Shown here one piece after another: positions 22,232 to 32,631 of a stretch of 64,000 nt of DNA. Every line of letters begins with the position of its first letter. Position 1 is the stretch's first letter. This DNA is from Cylicocyclus nassatus (taxonomy: Eukaryota > Nematoda > Chromadorea > Rhabditida > Strongylidae). The notes below the pieces were generated by a model. The model was not told the origin of the DNA, ran no database searches, and saw nothing but the letters and a program-made list of their open reading frames with translations. The position numbers were made by a program, and so were the translations under genes. Location: the NCBI GenBank assembly GCA_958299035.1, contig CATQJL010000001.1, positions 28,747,521 through 28,811,520 on the forward strand. The letters run 5' to 3'.

Positions 22232-22855
22232 ACAATGGAACACTGCAGCTCCCTTATAATCGTTGTGGTGACACAGATGTTGGATTTATGCCATACAAGG
22301 CGTTTAACAGTATGTATACACTGTTTGACTTTAATATCTCTCATCCTACGAAGTCTTTTGCGGAATTCCAAATGCAGTTCTGTCAACTAGCTCCAACCTA
22401 GATTTGAAGTTCTTTTTATCACTGCAGGATTACGGTATAAACTTTGATAAGGGGTTTAAGACATTCAGACATGTTTTATTCCAAGAACGCGATGCCACTC
22501 CTCGAAATTGTTGTGGTGAGCAAAACCCGAACAAGCTAGGAGCTTTACTAGGCTACAGATTGCCTATATCATGGAAAGGCTTTGAAATCCGTAAAAAATT
22601 GTGTGGTGTTGCCAGCATACTGAGAAGCTTCCAAAGCTCCGTCACACAAATCAGGTTTTTTTTGGAATTTTTTCTGATTATTTCGCAAGCAGTCCCTGTT
22701 AGAAGTCCCCATATCTTCATAATAATCCTGCAGCAATGAAAAACGACTGGTGTTTAGGTTAAAGTAAGCTCTTCAGTATGGTGCCTAAAGCTGGACAAAA
22801 AGCTTTGTCAGGAAAAAGATATCCAAAAATTAAGCAATTTGCACATAGATTTTAG
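22232..22855 (+). CDS. Three-exon gene, unknown extracellular-type protein
   Basis: Exon 22232-22309 follows ACATTTCAATTCAG and ends at A|GTATGT. Exon 22378-22654 follows CAAATGCAG and ends at AG|GTTTTT. Exon 22777-22855 follows AGCTCTTCAG and ends in TAG. All phases agree, and the introns are 68 and 122 bp. The protein reads NGTLQLPYNRCGDTDVGFMP, then FFLSLQDYGINFDKGFKTF, ERDATPRNCCGEQNP and WKGFEIRKKLCG, and closes with a basic tail. The LQLPYNRCG segment loosely recalls zona-pellucida N-domains, but this is only a resemblance. The 5' end is open. A hairpin MITE lies directly upstream. Confidence 0.6.
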
Positions 22856-23587
22856 ACACTTTGTTTATAGATATAAAGCATACAGCAACGTCCATCATTG
22901 AAGCAAGCGTCAGTATCTATGTCAAAATTCTTTCAATACAATTGCTTATATGGTAAGCAAATCAAACACTCGAGAACGTTCAACTCAACTTAGATAACGA
23001 TAAAAACACTTGATTTCTGAACGTTCTGTGCGTAAAACAACCACCTACACCTACTGATCATTACAGTTTGCCTCGATGAGCTGATTTCAGAATCTTATCA
23101 AAATCTTAATTCAAAAAGTTCGTCTAAGAGAATAATAGCGATGTACACAAAAATTTCACAATTGCTGAATTACGCGCAATCAACGGAGTGTTGTGCAAGC
23201 AAATACCGCGAAATAAGTGCAATTCCGTAAATAGTGGCGAGGCTTAGACTTGCAAACAGGTGAGCGCCATTTTGGAGCTTTACAGGAGAGAAATGTGTGA
23301 GCTACACTTTGTGCTATTACTTGTAAAAGATTGAATTTTGATGATAAATGCGGGGGAAATGAATCATAAAACGAAAGTTTACTTTCAGTGGTAAGAAGCG
23401 CAGCTTTGCCTTTATATTTCAATTCCTGTGCTACTAATTTTACACGATTTCCCGATAGTTTGTATCTTGTTGTATAAACGTCTATGTTGCTTCATAAACA
23501 TTAAGACAACGTGGGATACACCTGCTGACATTGAGTCACCTCGTGAGTCAGCTAGAGGTGTATATCGCATTTCTCATCTTTCCACAG

Positions 23588-24044
23588 TATGGCCAGAAGT
23601 ATGAGAATGGTGAAGTGAAGCAGTTCAATCAATGTTCCTTACGCTATCGCAGCAGTGGAGATTCAAAAATGTGGGAAGTATATCAATCAAGGAAAAAGCT
23701 TTTCAAGGCAAGTAGACAATCGCAGAGGTAGAAGGTAGAATCTAGTAAATTTCAATTTTCAGAGACAAGGCATTCCTAAAAAAAATGATTATGAAAGCCT
23801 CCAACTTGAACAAGCATATGCTGTCCACATCAGAGCGCGGCAGAAGCGCGCCTTTCGAAATTGCAGTAGGCAAATGCGCTTGATAGGTACGGTTTATGAG
23901 TCGAGGTTGTCGGAATGGCACTTTTCTTCCGGGAATGCAGAAAGTATATGCTCGGTGAGGATTAGTTCCCTTCCACACAAAGAGTCAAGTTTTGGCTAGT
24001 ATTGATATAAATTTTGCTGTCAGGAGAGAGCATTTTTATTCTGA
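23588..24044 (+). CDS. Multi-exon gene with a GC-AG intron
   Basis: Exon 23588-23707 follows TCATCTTTCCACAG (YGQKYENGEVKQFNQCSLRY...) and ends AAG|GCAAGT, the consensus of GC-AG introns. After 55 bp, TTTCAATTTTCAG opens exon 23763-23886 (RQGIPKKNDYESLQLEQAYA...), which ends at G|GTACGG. A 14-bp exon (23941-23954) and a last exon (24024-24044, ending TGA) keep phase but are speculative. The product is basic with few Cys, and no family is recognised. Upstream exons were not found between 22860 and 23587. Confidence 0.55.
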
Positions 24045-24275
24045 GCTTGCAATCCAACTAATGTAGTAAGAAAGTTGAGGTCGAGCTTGTTATGTGCTTT
24101 CAAAAAAATTTTTCAAACAGTAAACTTGTTGGGCATAAATACGTTCCAAAAATCTGGTATACTGGAGTGTCGAAACAGCAATGTCGAAAGCAGCCGCATT
24201 CCAACGTAAGGACTTACTAGGCGGCACCAACGTAGCAATGAAACAGCAGCATATCAATCACCGTTAAAATTATTC

Positions 24276-24634
24276 TTAAAGGCAGCGTCCAAGCAAGTCT
24301 GGACACTAGGGATATCACATGGATGGTAGTTTTGGGGCCCTAGCTAAGCCACTGCCCAACCGGCAGCTCCGATGGTGCCCTAATAGCTGAGATATTCCCC
24401 TCGAAACTGGACCCAGGACCGTATTTCGCATGGATTCATGGCGCAAAGCGTGGATCCTGGCGCGAAAACTGCCATGAATCCATGCGACGATTGCGGGGTC
24501 CAGTTTCGAGGGGAATATCTCAGCCGTTAGAGCACTCTCTGCGCTGCCGCTTGGGCAGTGCATTAGTTAGGGCACCAAAACTGCTTTGCACGTATTTTCT
24601 TATAGGTCCAAATCTGCCTGGATGCTGCCTTTAA
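24276..24634. mobile_element. TTAA-flanked MITE
   Basis: TTAA at both borders, with ends AGGCAGCGTCCAAGCAAGTC and inverse TCTGCCTGGATGCTGCCT. The interior contains the inverted pair GGACCCAGGACCGTATTTCG / GGGGTCCAGTTTCGAGG. Same family as 18641 and 34239. Confidence 0.75.
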
Positions 24635-24640
24635 CTCTTT

Positions 24641-24880
24641 TAGGCCTAAGGCGTACCTCGCGCGATTCCGGTGGCATTGGCACAACAGCGACTGTTCGTA
24701 ATTCGTCGTTAAAGCGCTGTTTTTGGCCAGAACTTGCTCTGTTTGCAACTTACGCAAGCTACCCAAATATGCGCCCGGGAGGTACGCATGACATATTTAT
24801 AGAAATCTGGCAAATCGCCAAGTCGTGTGAAAGTGGCGATTCGGACGAATCGCGTGAATATGCTTTAGGCCTAAGGATAC
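24641..24880. repeat. Inverted repeat with TAGGCCTAAGG ends
   Basis: TAGGCCTAAGGCGTACCTCG and the inverse-related GAATATGCTTTAGGCCTAAGG bound about 240 bp. Fragments recur near 25855-25885 (GCCTTAGACCTTAGGCCTTAGG). The ORF at 24586-24951 is a by-product of this repeat. Confidence 0.4.
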
Positions 24881-24999
24881 CTCCAGCGATCCCTTCGTTA
24901 CGATTTTCGATCGCTGCGACTAGACTGCCTGAGCGACCGTTCACTGCTTGAAAATCGCTCGTCGCTTGATTTTTGGACATCCCAAAGCGATTTTGTAGA

Positions 25000-26060
25000 C
25001 GCTCACACACCACCCGCATTACACGGAAAAACTTGCGCTAAATTGGCTGAAGTGCGTTTTTTCAAGGAAATTCGAACAGGATGTGGCGCCATATGCTTTA
25101 ATAGGACACTACATCAAACGAGAAAGGATATGGCTTCACACATATCCCAGTAAATACCAACGTTTTTCTACCGGCGCAAGTCCAATAGTTCCATCTGCAA
25201 TGAAATCGACAACTAGTTCACAAAGTTGAGGTCTCTGTCAGTCACTGGTATGCATATACGTTAGCCTTGTAACAGTGAAATCATGCGTTCGGCTTTGTAA
25301 AAAAAACTCTGGGTAGGTTGTTTCAACAACGAGTGCTGCGCGAGCTCATGTCTGCCAATCTGCGAACGTATACGTATATGCCCAAGCAACCAACAATGCA
25401 CATCTAGTCTGCTTCAGAGATTATAGCAAGAACATTTTAGATTCGGTCACCATTTGTTATTAAAAAAAACAGGAAAGATTAGTGCATTGCGAGAACAGCA
25501 GAAGGTAACACAGAGGGTGAGGTGGCATATGAAAAGCATTCCATACTATGCAACTCGCATATGTTTTTCCAAGGATTATTAGTATGGCATGTTCGATGAC
25601 CGACCTTCTCTCATGCAGAGGGGAAGCGCTTGTGTGAGATGGAATAGTCCTAAATGAAATTTGCATTTGCAAAAAAAATACAAAATTTTATAACAAAGAA
25701 GAAGCTATTCGAGCGTTTCGCTTATCGCTGGGTCGGAACTAGCGACGGCGACATCGCTGAGTTTCAGCGATGTCGCCGGACTCGGAACACTCGGACTCAG
25801 CGGACTCGGAACATGTGTCCGAGTTGGAATTTGCGACGCGACTGGGATCGCGGGAGGTATGCCTTAGACCTTAGGCCTTAGGCGTTTCAAAGATTGGCAC
25901 GATCAGTAGCCTCATCGGCTAGGTTATATCCGTTCGACTCATTTAGTTTCTTTACCAACCGTAGTGGTTAATAAAAAAACCAAATTGTTTCTTATGTCTC
26001 TACAAGCAGTAAAATTGGATCCAATATCATAGCCTTGTAAAATATTATTTTGGTGCTTTA
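25000..26060. other. No gene recognised
   Basis: It holds a GC-rich repeat at 25735-25850 with several copies of CTCGGAAC/GGACTCGGAACA, and AT-rich sequence. An ORF at 26060 starts MKELIVILIIFSIIDKK, signal-peptide-like, but runs into the hairpin at 26171, so it is not called as a gene. Confidence 0.3.
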
Positions 26061-26170
26061 TGAAAGAACTCATTGTTATCTTAATCATCTTTTCCATCAT
26101 TGACAAAAAGCGCTTCGCTGTAGGCGAGCACCTAATGCTGGCATTTTGTCAGCAGAGATCAGCGACAGTG

Positions 26171-26338
26171 AGGCTCCCGCCAGAGTGCCGAAGTTTTGCC
26201 AGCGCTACGCCAGCACTTCGATCGATACACGTGTATTTCGTTAAGGACGTCAGCTAGCCCCGCCCCAACGAAATACACGTGTATCGATCGAAATGCTGGC
26301 ATAGCGCTGGCATAACTTCGGCACTCGGCGGGAGCCTG
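26171..26338. repeat. Hairpin MITE, 168 bp
   Basis: The arms AGGCTCCCGCCAGAGTGCCG and inverse CGGCACTCGGCGGGAGCCT extend about 75 bp. They include the perfect block AACGAAATACACGTGTATCG. The loop is about 25 bp. Confidence 0.7.
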
Positions 26339-26731
26339 AGAAGGCGCAAGCATGGGCTTCTAATACGATGTAATATACTGTTGCTGCGATAAGACGCGAA
26401 TCGTTGCATGGGGACGCCCGAAATTCCAAGTTCGGCCTAAATTAAGTGGAAAATAGTCCCAATAACCAATTTACACAGACGGAAAGAAGAAGTAGCACTT
26501 GCGCTACTTTTTCCGTATACCACCGGCAGTTTGGCCGTGAATGAAAAAGCCAATGAAGGGCAGCGTTCACATAAGCTTCATTACAGATGCAAAAGCATTC
26601 TTAGTTGAACGGGTGCGAACACATATCCATGGTTGTAAAACTGCGCCACATGCGCTTTGCGGCTAATAAAACAGCTTCAAGTACTTAATTCGCGCTTTTG
26701 TTCAGCAGAGACCTTATGTGCTCGCGAGACA

Positions 26732-26922
26732 TCATACTGTCTCGCAAAAGTTTATACATGCGAATTTGGAGATGAGTAATCCTAACCCAATCGCGCAGAC
26801 GGTAGGCGTAGTGAGAGAGTGCTTTCGAAATCGTGAATTGGCCTTCAACGCAGCGTAGACAGTGATTCGATTGAAAGCGTTTTCATTATTAGCAACTTCG
26901 TTTGTAAAACTTATTTTCAGCT
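26732..26922 (-). CDS. Terminal exon of an unknown gene
   Basis: On the minus strand CATGCCATATTTCCAG, a strong acceptor, opens a frame reading LKISFTNEVANNENAFNRIT..., ending in ...SKFACINFCETV and a stop at 26732-26734. There is an alternative donor at ATTGG|GTTAGG inside. The peptide is 62 residues and no family is recognised. The upstream exon was not found. Confidence 0.4.
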
Positions 26923-27099
26923 GGAAATATGGCATGGAAAAGCAGTGGCAATATTCTGTCGTCCCAGCACTACTTTAAACAGTCCTCCGTATTTTGCTTG
27001 CTCTGTTTAGTTTGTTTGCCGAGTAAATTCCAAAAAAAAACTTTTTTATTTAGAAAGCTTCATGTGATATTCCAGAGAAACTTAAATCTCAGGTGAAGG

Positions 27100-27880
27100 T
27101 CCTATACAAAACAACTGTATCAAACAACTCATTTTTGAAAAGCCGACCGCATGGGGAAGTTTTTACTTGTAATAATGCTTTGTACTGCAGTGGCTACTTT
27201 TGAGTATTTGTCCCTGTTATACCGAAGAACTTTGAGAATTCATAGAAAAGCAACGGATTGAGAAAATCTCACTTCTGAAATGCTGACTGTACAGGAAATT
27301 CTGTTCTCGGGCGAAAAGAAGTGCGATGCTGTTGTAGAGCAAAAAGGCTATTTTTGAGCATTCATACCCGTGATACTAAAAAGCCCAAAAAAATCTTTAA
27401 AAAGGCCTTCAAAGCAATTGTCTAGATATATCATATTTTTACTTCAAGAATCTAGCTTATGAGCAAGCCTTGTTTAGAGGGAGGTAAAAATGCGATTTCA
27501 TACAGGGCAAAACACTATCTTGAGTGTTCTCCCCTTATTACTGGAAAATCCCTTGAAATTCTAGGAAGAAGGTCTCCTTATAAATTTTCATATTTCAATA
27601 TCAGTTTAGCTGAGCTTCTGAATAAGCCTGGCCTCGCGTGAGAAAAAGCACGCGATTAAGAGAATTCTTCTCTGTTCTTAGGAATATCTCAAGAAATCTC
27701 GGAGAAAAATCGTTTTGAAGGCAATTATACCGCGTTTTTGTTTCGAAGTGATCAATTGGCTGTAACCAATATCTAAAGGCCTTGCTCATAGGAAGTGGTT
27801 GTCGGCTGATATCAAGTATGCACCCAACGCATAGCAATGAAAATAAAGATTAAATACACAGATACTCTCTGTCACGCCTT
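27100..27880. repeat. Degenerate tandem repeats
   Basis: About 160-bp units recur in poor condition: TTTTGAGTATTTGTCCCTGT at 27199, GAGCATTCATACCCGTGATA at 27357, and GAGTGTTCTCCCCTTATTAC at 27515. A short ORF at 27151-27261 starts MGKFLLVIMLCTAVA like a signal peptide, but it lies inside one repeat unit. Confidence 0.4.
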
Positions 27881-27883
27881 ATA

Positions 27884-29425
27884 CAGTGCTGGACAAAATT
27901 ATAGGTCCACTCTAGAAAGTGCCATAACTCACTCTGTTGTCAATAAAATGTTCCAAAATTTGGTACAGCCGTGTGTTTACCAGCCTACTATCAGTCCTTA
28001 AAATCGGTCTCGTTTTCGTTTGGTTATTCAAGAAAAAATTGAAAATTTTAAAAAAGCAGGCTTGAAGGCTGGACAAAATTATAGGTCCACCTGGAGTTTT
28101 TACTGATGAAAGCACTTCTTAGCTCCCGAATTTCTTTAGGTAGGTACACACCAAAAAACGTTAAACAGCTGCTTTAGTCAAGCTGTGTCATACCTCCAAA
28201 AAAACTGATTATCTGCTTTTTTGCCTTGAAAATGCTTTCACATGTATTTCGCTCCACAAACCTGCGTTGAGTAAGAAATTCTGCAGTTTCTCAGCTGGAT
28301 TGGAAGGGAAGGGATTTTATCTACCTTCGGGATGCTTTTTGACCTGAGCAATGAAGAAAAAATTCGACTTTTTGCTGCTGAAGCAAATCCGACATTGACA
28401 ATACTGCACTTCTGAGCTCAAATTTCTGCCTTCAAACTTCTTTTACGATGTTCTCAGAAGCATAGAGTAAAGTAAAGGCATTTTTTCTACGAAGGGGGTC
28501 CGTATTCCATGGTTACAGCTTTCTAGAGATCCTAGCATTTGAGTATAATTACTGAAATCACCTTGCAGAAACTGATTACGACAAGCACCAAAGCTATTTG
28601 TGGTTCCGACCAAAATTTTCAGAAGAATTATGTGCTAACATACACTACAAACTTCCACTATCTAGTAAATAAATACTGTCAAAAATCTAGGGGGGGGGAA
28701 CACTTGGCAAGTTATTTGGACTGCGTAACACTATCATTACGTTGCACACACAACTCATGTTTCGAAAAAGAAACAGGCAGCTTTGTGGACACTTGCGAGT
28801 ATGGCGAACAGCTTTATTCTTGTGTAAAGAATGCTTTTACAATGTCTTGATATAATGACAATGCATAAAGGGTTTTAGGGCAGAAGCTGAGGCTTACTCT
28901 CCCGATTGAGTCGATGTCGGAAATGCTTCAGCAGCAAAAAGTCGAATTTTTTCTTCAATGCTCAGGTCAAAAAGCATCCCGAAGGTAGATAATCCCGTCC
29001 CTTCCGATCTAGCTGAGAAACTGCAGAATTTCTTACTCAACGCAGGTTTGTGGAGCGAAATACATGTGAAAGCATTTTCAAGGCATAAAAGCAGATAATC
29101 AGTTCTTTTTGGAGGTATGACGCGGCTTGACCAAAGCAGCTGTGTAAAGTTTTTAGACGTGTGCCTACCTAAAAAAATTCGGGAGCTAAGAAGTGCTTTA
29201 ATCAGTAAAAACTTCAGGTGGACCTATAATTTTGTCCAGCCTTCAAGCCTGCTATTTTCAAAATTTTCAATTTTTTCTTGAATAACCTAACAAAAACGAG
29301 ACCCATCTTGATGACTGATAGTAGGCTGGTAAACACACGGCTGTACCAAATTTTGGAACATTTTATTGACAACAGAGTGAGTTATGGCACTTTTTAGAGT
29401 GGACCTATAATTTTGTCCAGCACTG
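27884..29425. mobile_element. Tc1-like palindromic element with unique centre
   Basis: The ends CAGTGCTGGACAAAATTATA and inverse are flanked by TA (27882-27883 and 29426-29427). CAGTGCTGG is the start of Tc1. The arms, 27884-28402 and 28914-29425, are imperfect reverse complements. The internal repeat of the end motif (GGACAAAATTATAGGTCCAC) recurs at 28072 and 29217. The central 510 bp are not palindromic and carry a coding exon (next entry). No Tc1 transposase is present. Confidence 0.85.
28569..28850 (+). CDS. Cysteine-rich exon captured in a Tc1-like palindrome
   Basis: An acceptor (ATCACCTTGCAG) at 28568 opens a 93-codon frame ending in TGA. It reads KLITTSTKAICGSDQNFQKN... and has seven cysteines in its second part (YCQKSRGG, DCVTLSLRC, NSCFEKETG, DTCEYGEQLYSCVKN). 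Codon content and Cys spacing look like an extracellular protein, not a transposase. It occupies the only non-palindromic part of the transposon, which suggests capture of host sequence. The family is not recognised. Upstream exons are not visible within the element. Confidence 0.5.
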   Translation, partial: KLITTSTKAICGSDQNFQKNYVLTYTTNFHYLVNKYCQKSRGGEHLASYLDCVTLSLRCTHNSCFEKETGSFVDTCEYGEQLYSCVKNAFTMS

Positions 29426-29607
29426 TATGTAGGTGCTAAACTGCAGATAAAGAATTTCTAAACAAGTTGTCTTTGCATACATTTCTACTGTGTTGCACCA
29501 GCATCTTTAATAGTGTCATCAAATGAATACGCATATGTCAGCAGATTTATTGGAATATACGAATAGAACTTGCACTGATCGAAACCAATCATTACGCCTT
29601 CTTATAG

Positions 29608-29783
29608 CAAGCGAAGTGACGAACTGGACGACACCATCCATCTTTACAGTATTCCCATCCGTTATTTTTGCACCAAAAATAAGCTTCATGCCATATTACT
29701 GCAAAAGTCACGGCTCATACAAAGTAGAATATGTAACCTGGCAAGACGACATATCAGCGATTAAATGTTCCGCAATTTCGTGA
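29608..29783 (+). pseudogene. Decayed paralogue of the 18004 gene, 5' exon
   Basis: After CTTATAG the sequence aligns with the exon at 18004: SEVTNWTTPSIFTVFPSVIF and MPYYCKSHGS correspond to VANRTTPSISAVLPSVIF and EPYYCKSHVF. The frame then stops at 29781-29783. The next conserved block (WDQTWYALALGGHL at 29840-29880) is in another frame after further stops, so the gene looks inactive. Confidence 0.6.
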
Positions 29784-29960
29784 GCTTAATTACTCTGGGG
29801 GCGTAACGGTTGATTTTTAATTAGCAAATAGTGATGATATGGGATCAAACATGGTATGCGCTTGCGCTTGGGGGACATCTGTATAAATGCTAAGTATTTT
29901 TGTAGTTTGTGTGATGAAGAGCATGCCAAAGTTAACCCAAAATTTTGTTTGAGCTGAATG

Positions 29961-30446
29961 TTAACGCAATGCCACAACTTCTTTGTATGACTTCTCAAGT
30001 TTCTTGCATAAATCACTATCCACCTGAAGGTCTAATACCAGTCCATGAGTCCCGAACTTCAACCTCTTCGACATCTTACCTGCCTGAACATTGGAATCAC
30101 ACCGTATTTTTGCATTTGCCATTTTTTTAAATTTTGAAGTCTTTAGGCAGACTGTCTTATAGCTATCATTTTAATTCTAATAGAATACCGTGAACATTTG
30201 CAAAATCAAAAAGAAGTTCGTTTCACGAACTAAAGATGACACCTTGTGCCAAGAGTTGTCTCCATTGTTACCTTATCTTCACAATAACTAATGTGAATAC
30301 TCTCAAACACCTACTTTCAGATCTATGAGGTCTAACCACAGAATAGCATAAATTACAACATGCAAAGCTAATTTGAGACAAAGTTAATGGGACGTGAAAC
30401 AAGACTAGAAAAGTCTGAACACTAGAAATGTGCTGATGCTGTAGTG
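29961..30446 (-). CDS. Three-exon gene, cysteine-containing C-terminal part
   Basis: Exon 30272-30446 follows TTTTTTAGTTTTCAG (LQHQHISSVQTFLVLFHVPL..., ISFACCNLCYSVV). It ends AG|GTAACA. Exon 30080-30140 (LQNLKKWQMQKYGVIPMFRQ) ends CAG|GTAAGA. Exon 29961-30023 follows TAGACCTTCAG (VDSDLCKKLEKSYKEVVALR) and ends TAA. The phases 2 and 0 agree across both introns (131 and 56 bp). The CCNLCYSVV and DLCKKLEKSYKEVV segments faintly resemble saposin-type Cys patterns. The 5' end is open. It is convergent with the decayed gene at 29608. Confidence 0.55.
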
Positions 30447-30849
30447 CTGAAAACTAAAAAACACGACCAATTTGAAACTACCCTGATTTTGCGAACAGAA
30501 GGCTTACCTACTGTTCTCTTATGTGATTAAACCGGACAACGCCTTATATTCTTGAAGTTAGGGTGATAAAACAACTTTATTGCTTCCTTTCTGTTAGTTT
30601 AGTTTACTGAAGAGTGCAATCCTGCAGTTTGCAATGATGCAGCAATTCATTGAAAATTAAGCAAAAAAGAAGAGCAGACAGCGAAAATCTGCCCCACAAC
30701 AGCGGTTGCCCGTAAGTGCTTTTTGCCTACCTATGAAAATTGAAAAGTTTAGGGAAACGATTATATATACAGCCGAAAAAAATAAGTGACCAAGAAATTG
30801 GTGAAGCACGAAATTCTGAAATTTGAGTGTTTAGAGCAAGATCTGTAAA

Positions 30850-30966
30850 CCTTGCTTTTTCTGCTCGCGACTTTCCTTTCCAGACAAAGACTTCAAGATT
30901 TGGCTGCTAATGATACAGGTTTCACTCTCCTGGAAATGTTGAATCTAATATCCTTTGATTCATCGG
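30850..30966 (+). CDS. Possible internal exon
   Basis: A very good acceptor (GACTTTCCTTTCCAG) at 30883 opens QRLQDLAANDTGFTLLEMLN..., with a possible donor GG|GTGGAA at 30967. It lies in the duplicated segment B, about where an exon-like stretch (SFLLDKLMGGQAHEGVTEDK, 19359-19436) lies in segment A. The linkage is not proven. Confidence 0.3.
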
Positions 30967-31497
30967 GTGGAAGACGACCGCTGCACCCGCGACGCAGTCT
31001 GCGTCTCTTTCGCGAGAACGCTCTCCATTCATTCCCTAGCCTTGATTAGGCCTCGAAGCGCCGCTTCACCTCAAGAGCAATGCGATAAGCTTTTCCGTTT
31101 GTACCAGGTTATTTTTTCGCATAAGGACTAGTAGTACAGTAGTGTGAGGCGCCGCTGTGACAGATGGGAATAAGGGTAGGTTGCCGTTTTTGCGTCAGTT
31201 GAAACGTTTCGGACCGGTGCAGCATCATGTGCAACACCTCAGACAATCGCCGGGGTCAGGCGGTCCGCAAACTCGCGTTTTTCTGCAGGCGCTCAGCAGA
31301 ATTTTGGGGCGTGGCCAAATCTTCAGCGGGCGGCACTTCCTTTACTGTCTAATGTTCTGCCAGCGGACAGCAACACAGAATTTTCTGCAGGCGCTCGTCA
31401 AGTAATCTGTTCCAGCGAGCGCTGGTCAAATTTTCAGCTGGCGCTCGGACGGTTTTTAAGCAGTTTCGGGTGTACGCCGAGCAAAGGTGAGACTCTA

Positions 31498-32071
31498 CTC
31501 AGATAATCGCCGGGGGCAAGCGGCCATGCGAATTTTGAGCAAGCGGGCACCGGAAAAATAGTTCGCTGATTTTTTGTGGTCCGCTTGCAGAAATTTGGAA
31601 TAATTTTGGCCAATTTTTAGACGAACGCTCGAAGATCTATCGCGGTTTTTCTATACATAAGTTGCGGCACAGTGGCCGCATTCTCGCGGATTTTTCGCGA
31701 GAACATGCAAAATTATTGGGAGCCGCACGGTCCTTTTTGAAGGACCGCACAGCCCTCAGGTACTTTCCGCTGAGAGAAAGTGCCCCAAACTTGGGTAATA
31801 AAACCATCGATGGCACCTCTGCCACATAGAGTCTCATCTTTTCTCGGCGTACGCCCGAAACTGCGTAAGAAGAGTCTGAGCGCCTGCTGAAAGTTTGGCC
31901 AGCGCTCGCTGAAAGAGATTGTTTGACGAGCGCTTGCAGAAAATTTTGTATTGATGCCCGCAGAAAACGCAAATACCGCCCGCTGAAGATTTGGCCACGC
32001 CCCGAAATCCTGCTGACCGCCTGCAGAAAAGCGCGAGTTTGCGGACCGCCTGCCCCCGGCGATTATCTGAG
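31498..32071. mobile_element. SL1-bearing transposon, copy 2 (nested)
   Basis: Ends CTCAGATAATCGCCGGGGGC and inverse, with an exact TA duplication. It is 574 bp, inserted in inverse orientation into copy 3. It carries an SL1-like cassette on the minus strand. Confidence 0.85.
31680..31805 (-). ncRNA. SL1-like spliced-leader RNA cassette, copy 2
   Basis: On the minus strand 31805-31784 match SL1 at 20 of 22 positions and keep the core TTACCCAAGTTTG, exact to canonical SL1. The donor is GC instead of GT. Three hairpins follow, with AATAATTTTGC as the Sm-like site. Confidence 0.65.
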
Positions 32072-32094
32072 TACATGGCAGAGGAGTCATCAAT

Positions 32095-32220
32095 GGTTTA
32101 ATTACTCAAGTTTGAGGTACTTCCTCTCTGCGGAAAGTACCTGGGGGCTGCGCGGTCCTCCATAAAGGACCGTGCGGCCCTCGAAAATTCTGCATATTCT
32201 CGCGGAAAGTCCGCGAGAAT
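32095..32220 (+). ncRNA. SL1-like spliced-leader RNA cassette, copy 3
   Basis: 32095-32116 match SL1 at 21 of 22 positions, the only difference being C to T at leader position 12. A GT donor follows. Stem 1 is GTACTTCC/GGAAAGTAC. Stem 2 pairs 17 bp (GGCTGCGCGGTCCT with AGGACCGTGCGGCC, including G-T pairs). The Sm-like site is weaker (AAAATTCTGC). Stem 3 is TTCTCGCGGA/TCCGCGAGAA. This is the best-preserved leader of the four. Confidence 0.75.
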
Positions 32221-32403
32221 GTGGCCACTGCGCCGCAGCTGATCTGCAAGGAAACCGCATTTGTTCTTCAAGCATCCGTTCAAAATTTTGCTAAGATTCT
32301 TCCAAATATCTGCAAGCGGACCGCAAGCAATCAGCGAACTATTTTCCGGTGCCCGCTTGCCCAAAAATGGCATGGCCGCTTGCCCCCGGCGATTATCTGA
32401 GAC

Positions 32404-32562
32404 CCTGCTTTGAAGGATCTTTTGGACGTTTATAGGAGGTTTTCTTTTATTCCAAGGTTATCAAGCCAAAGGCTTAAGCTTCTACTTTGTGCTGCCGCTA
32501 TTTATTTAGAAGACAGCACAAAGCGAACAACGGTTGCAAGAAGTGCGCAAACGCGAACGACG
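32404..32562 (+). pseudogene. Remnant 3' exon of the copy-B plus-strand gene
   Basis: KDLLDVYRRFSFIPRLSSQR aligns with DTLLQNVYREKVALFESS in the exon at 20404. A GTAAGA donor follows ACG at 32562. The 5' border is cut by the transposon ending at 32401, and the cysteines of copy A are not kept. Together with 29608-29783 this suggests that the copy-B gene is dead or strongly diverged. Confidence 0.45.
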
Positions 32563-32631
32563 GTAAGACCTTTGGGAACAGAAGATAGCAATGGCTTGGC
32601 TAAGCTCCTACAGATGCAGGTACTTCGAAAA

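Larger units (their letters stand above)
31238..32401. mobile_element. SL1-bearing transposon, copy 3, with copy 2 nested inside
   Basis: The outer ends CTCAGACAATCGCC and GGCGATTATCTGAG are flanked by AC on both sides. The element is interrupted at TA (31496-31497 / 32072-32073) by copy 2 (31498-32071). Removing that insert restores the order seen in copy 1, ...GAGACTC-TA-CATGGCAGAGG. Its own SL1-like cassette is on the plus strand at 32095-32220. Confidence 0.8.

Noticed and set aside
24586..24951. 121-residue ORF
   Set aside because: It spans the border of a TTAA element and a TAGGCCTAAGG inverted repeat, so it has no biological unity.
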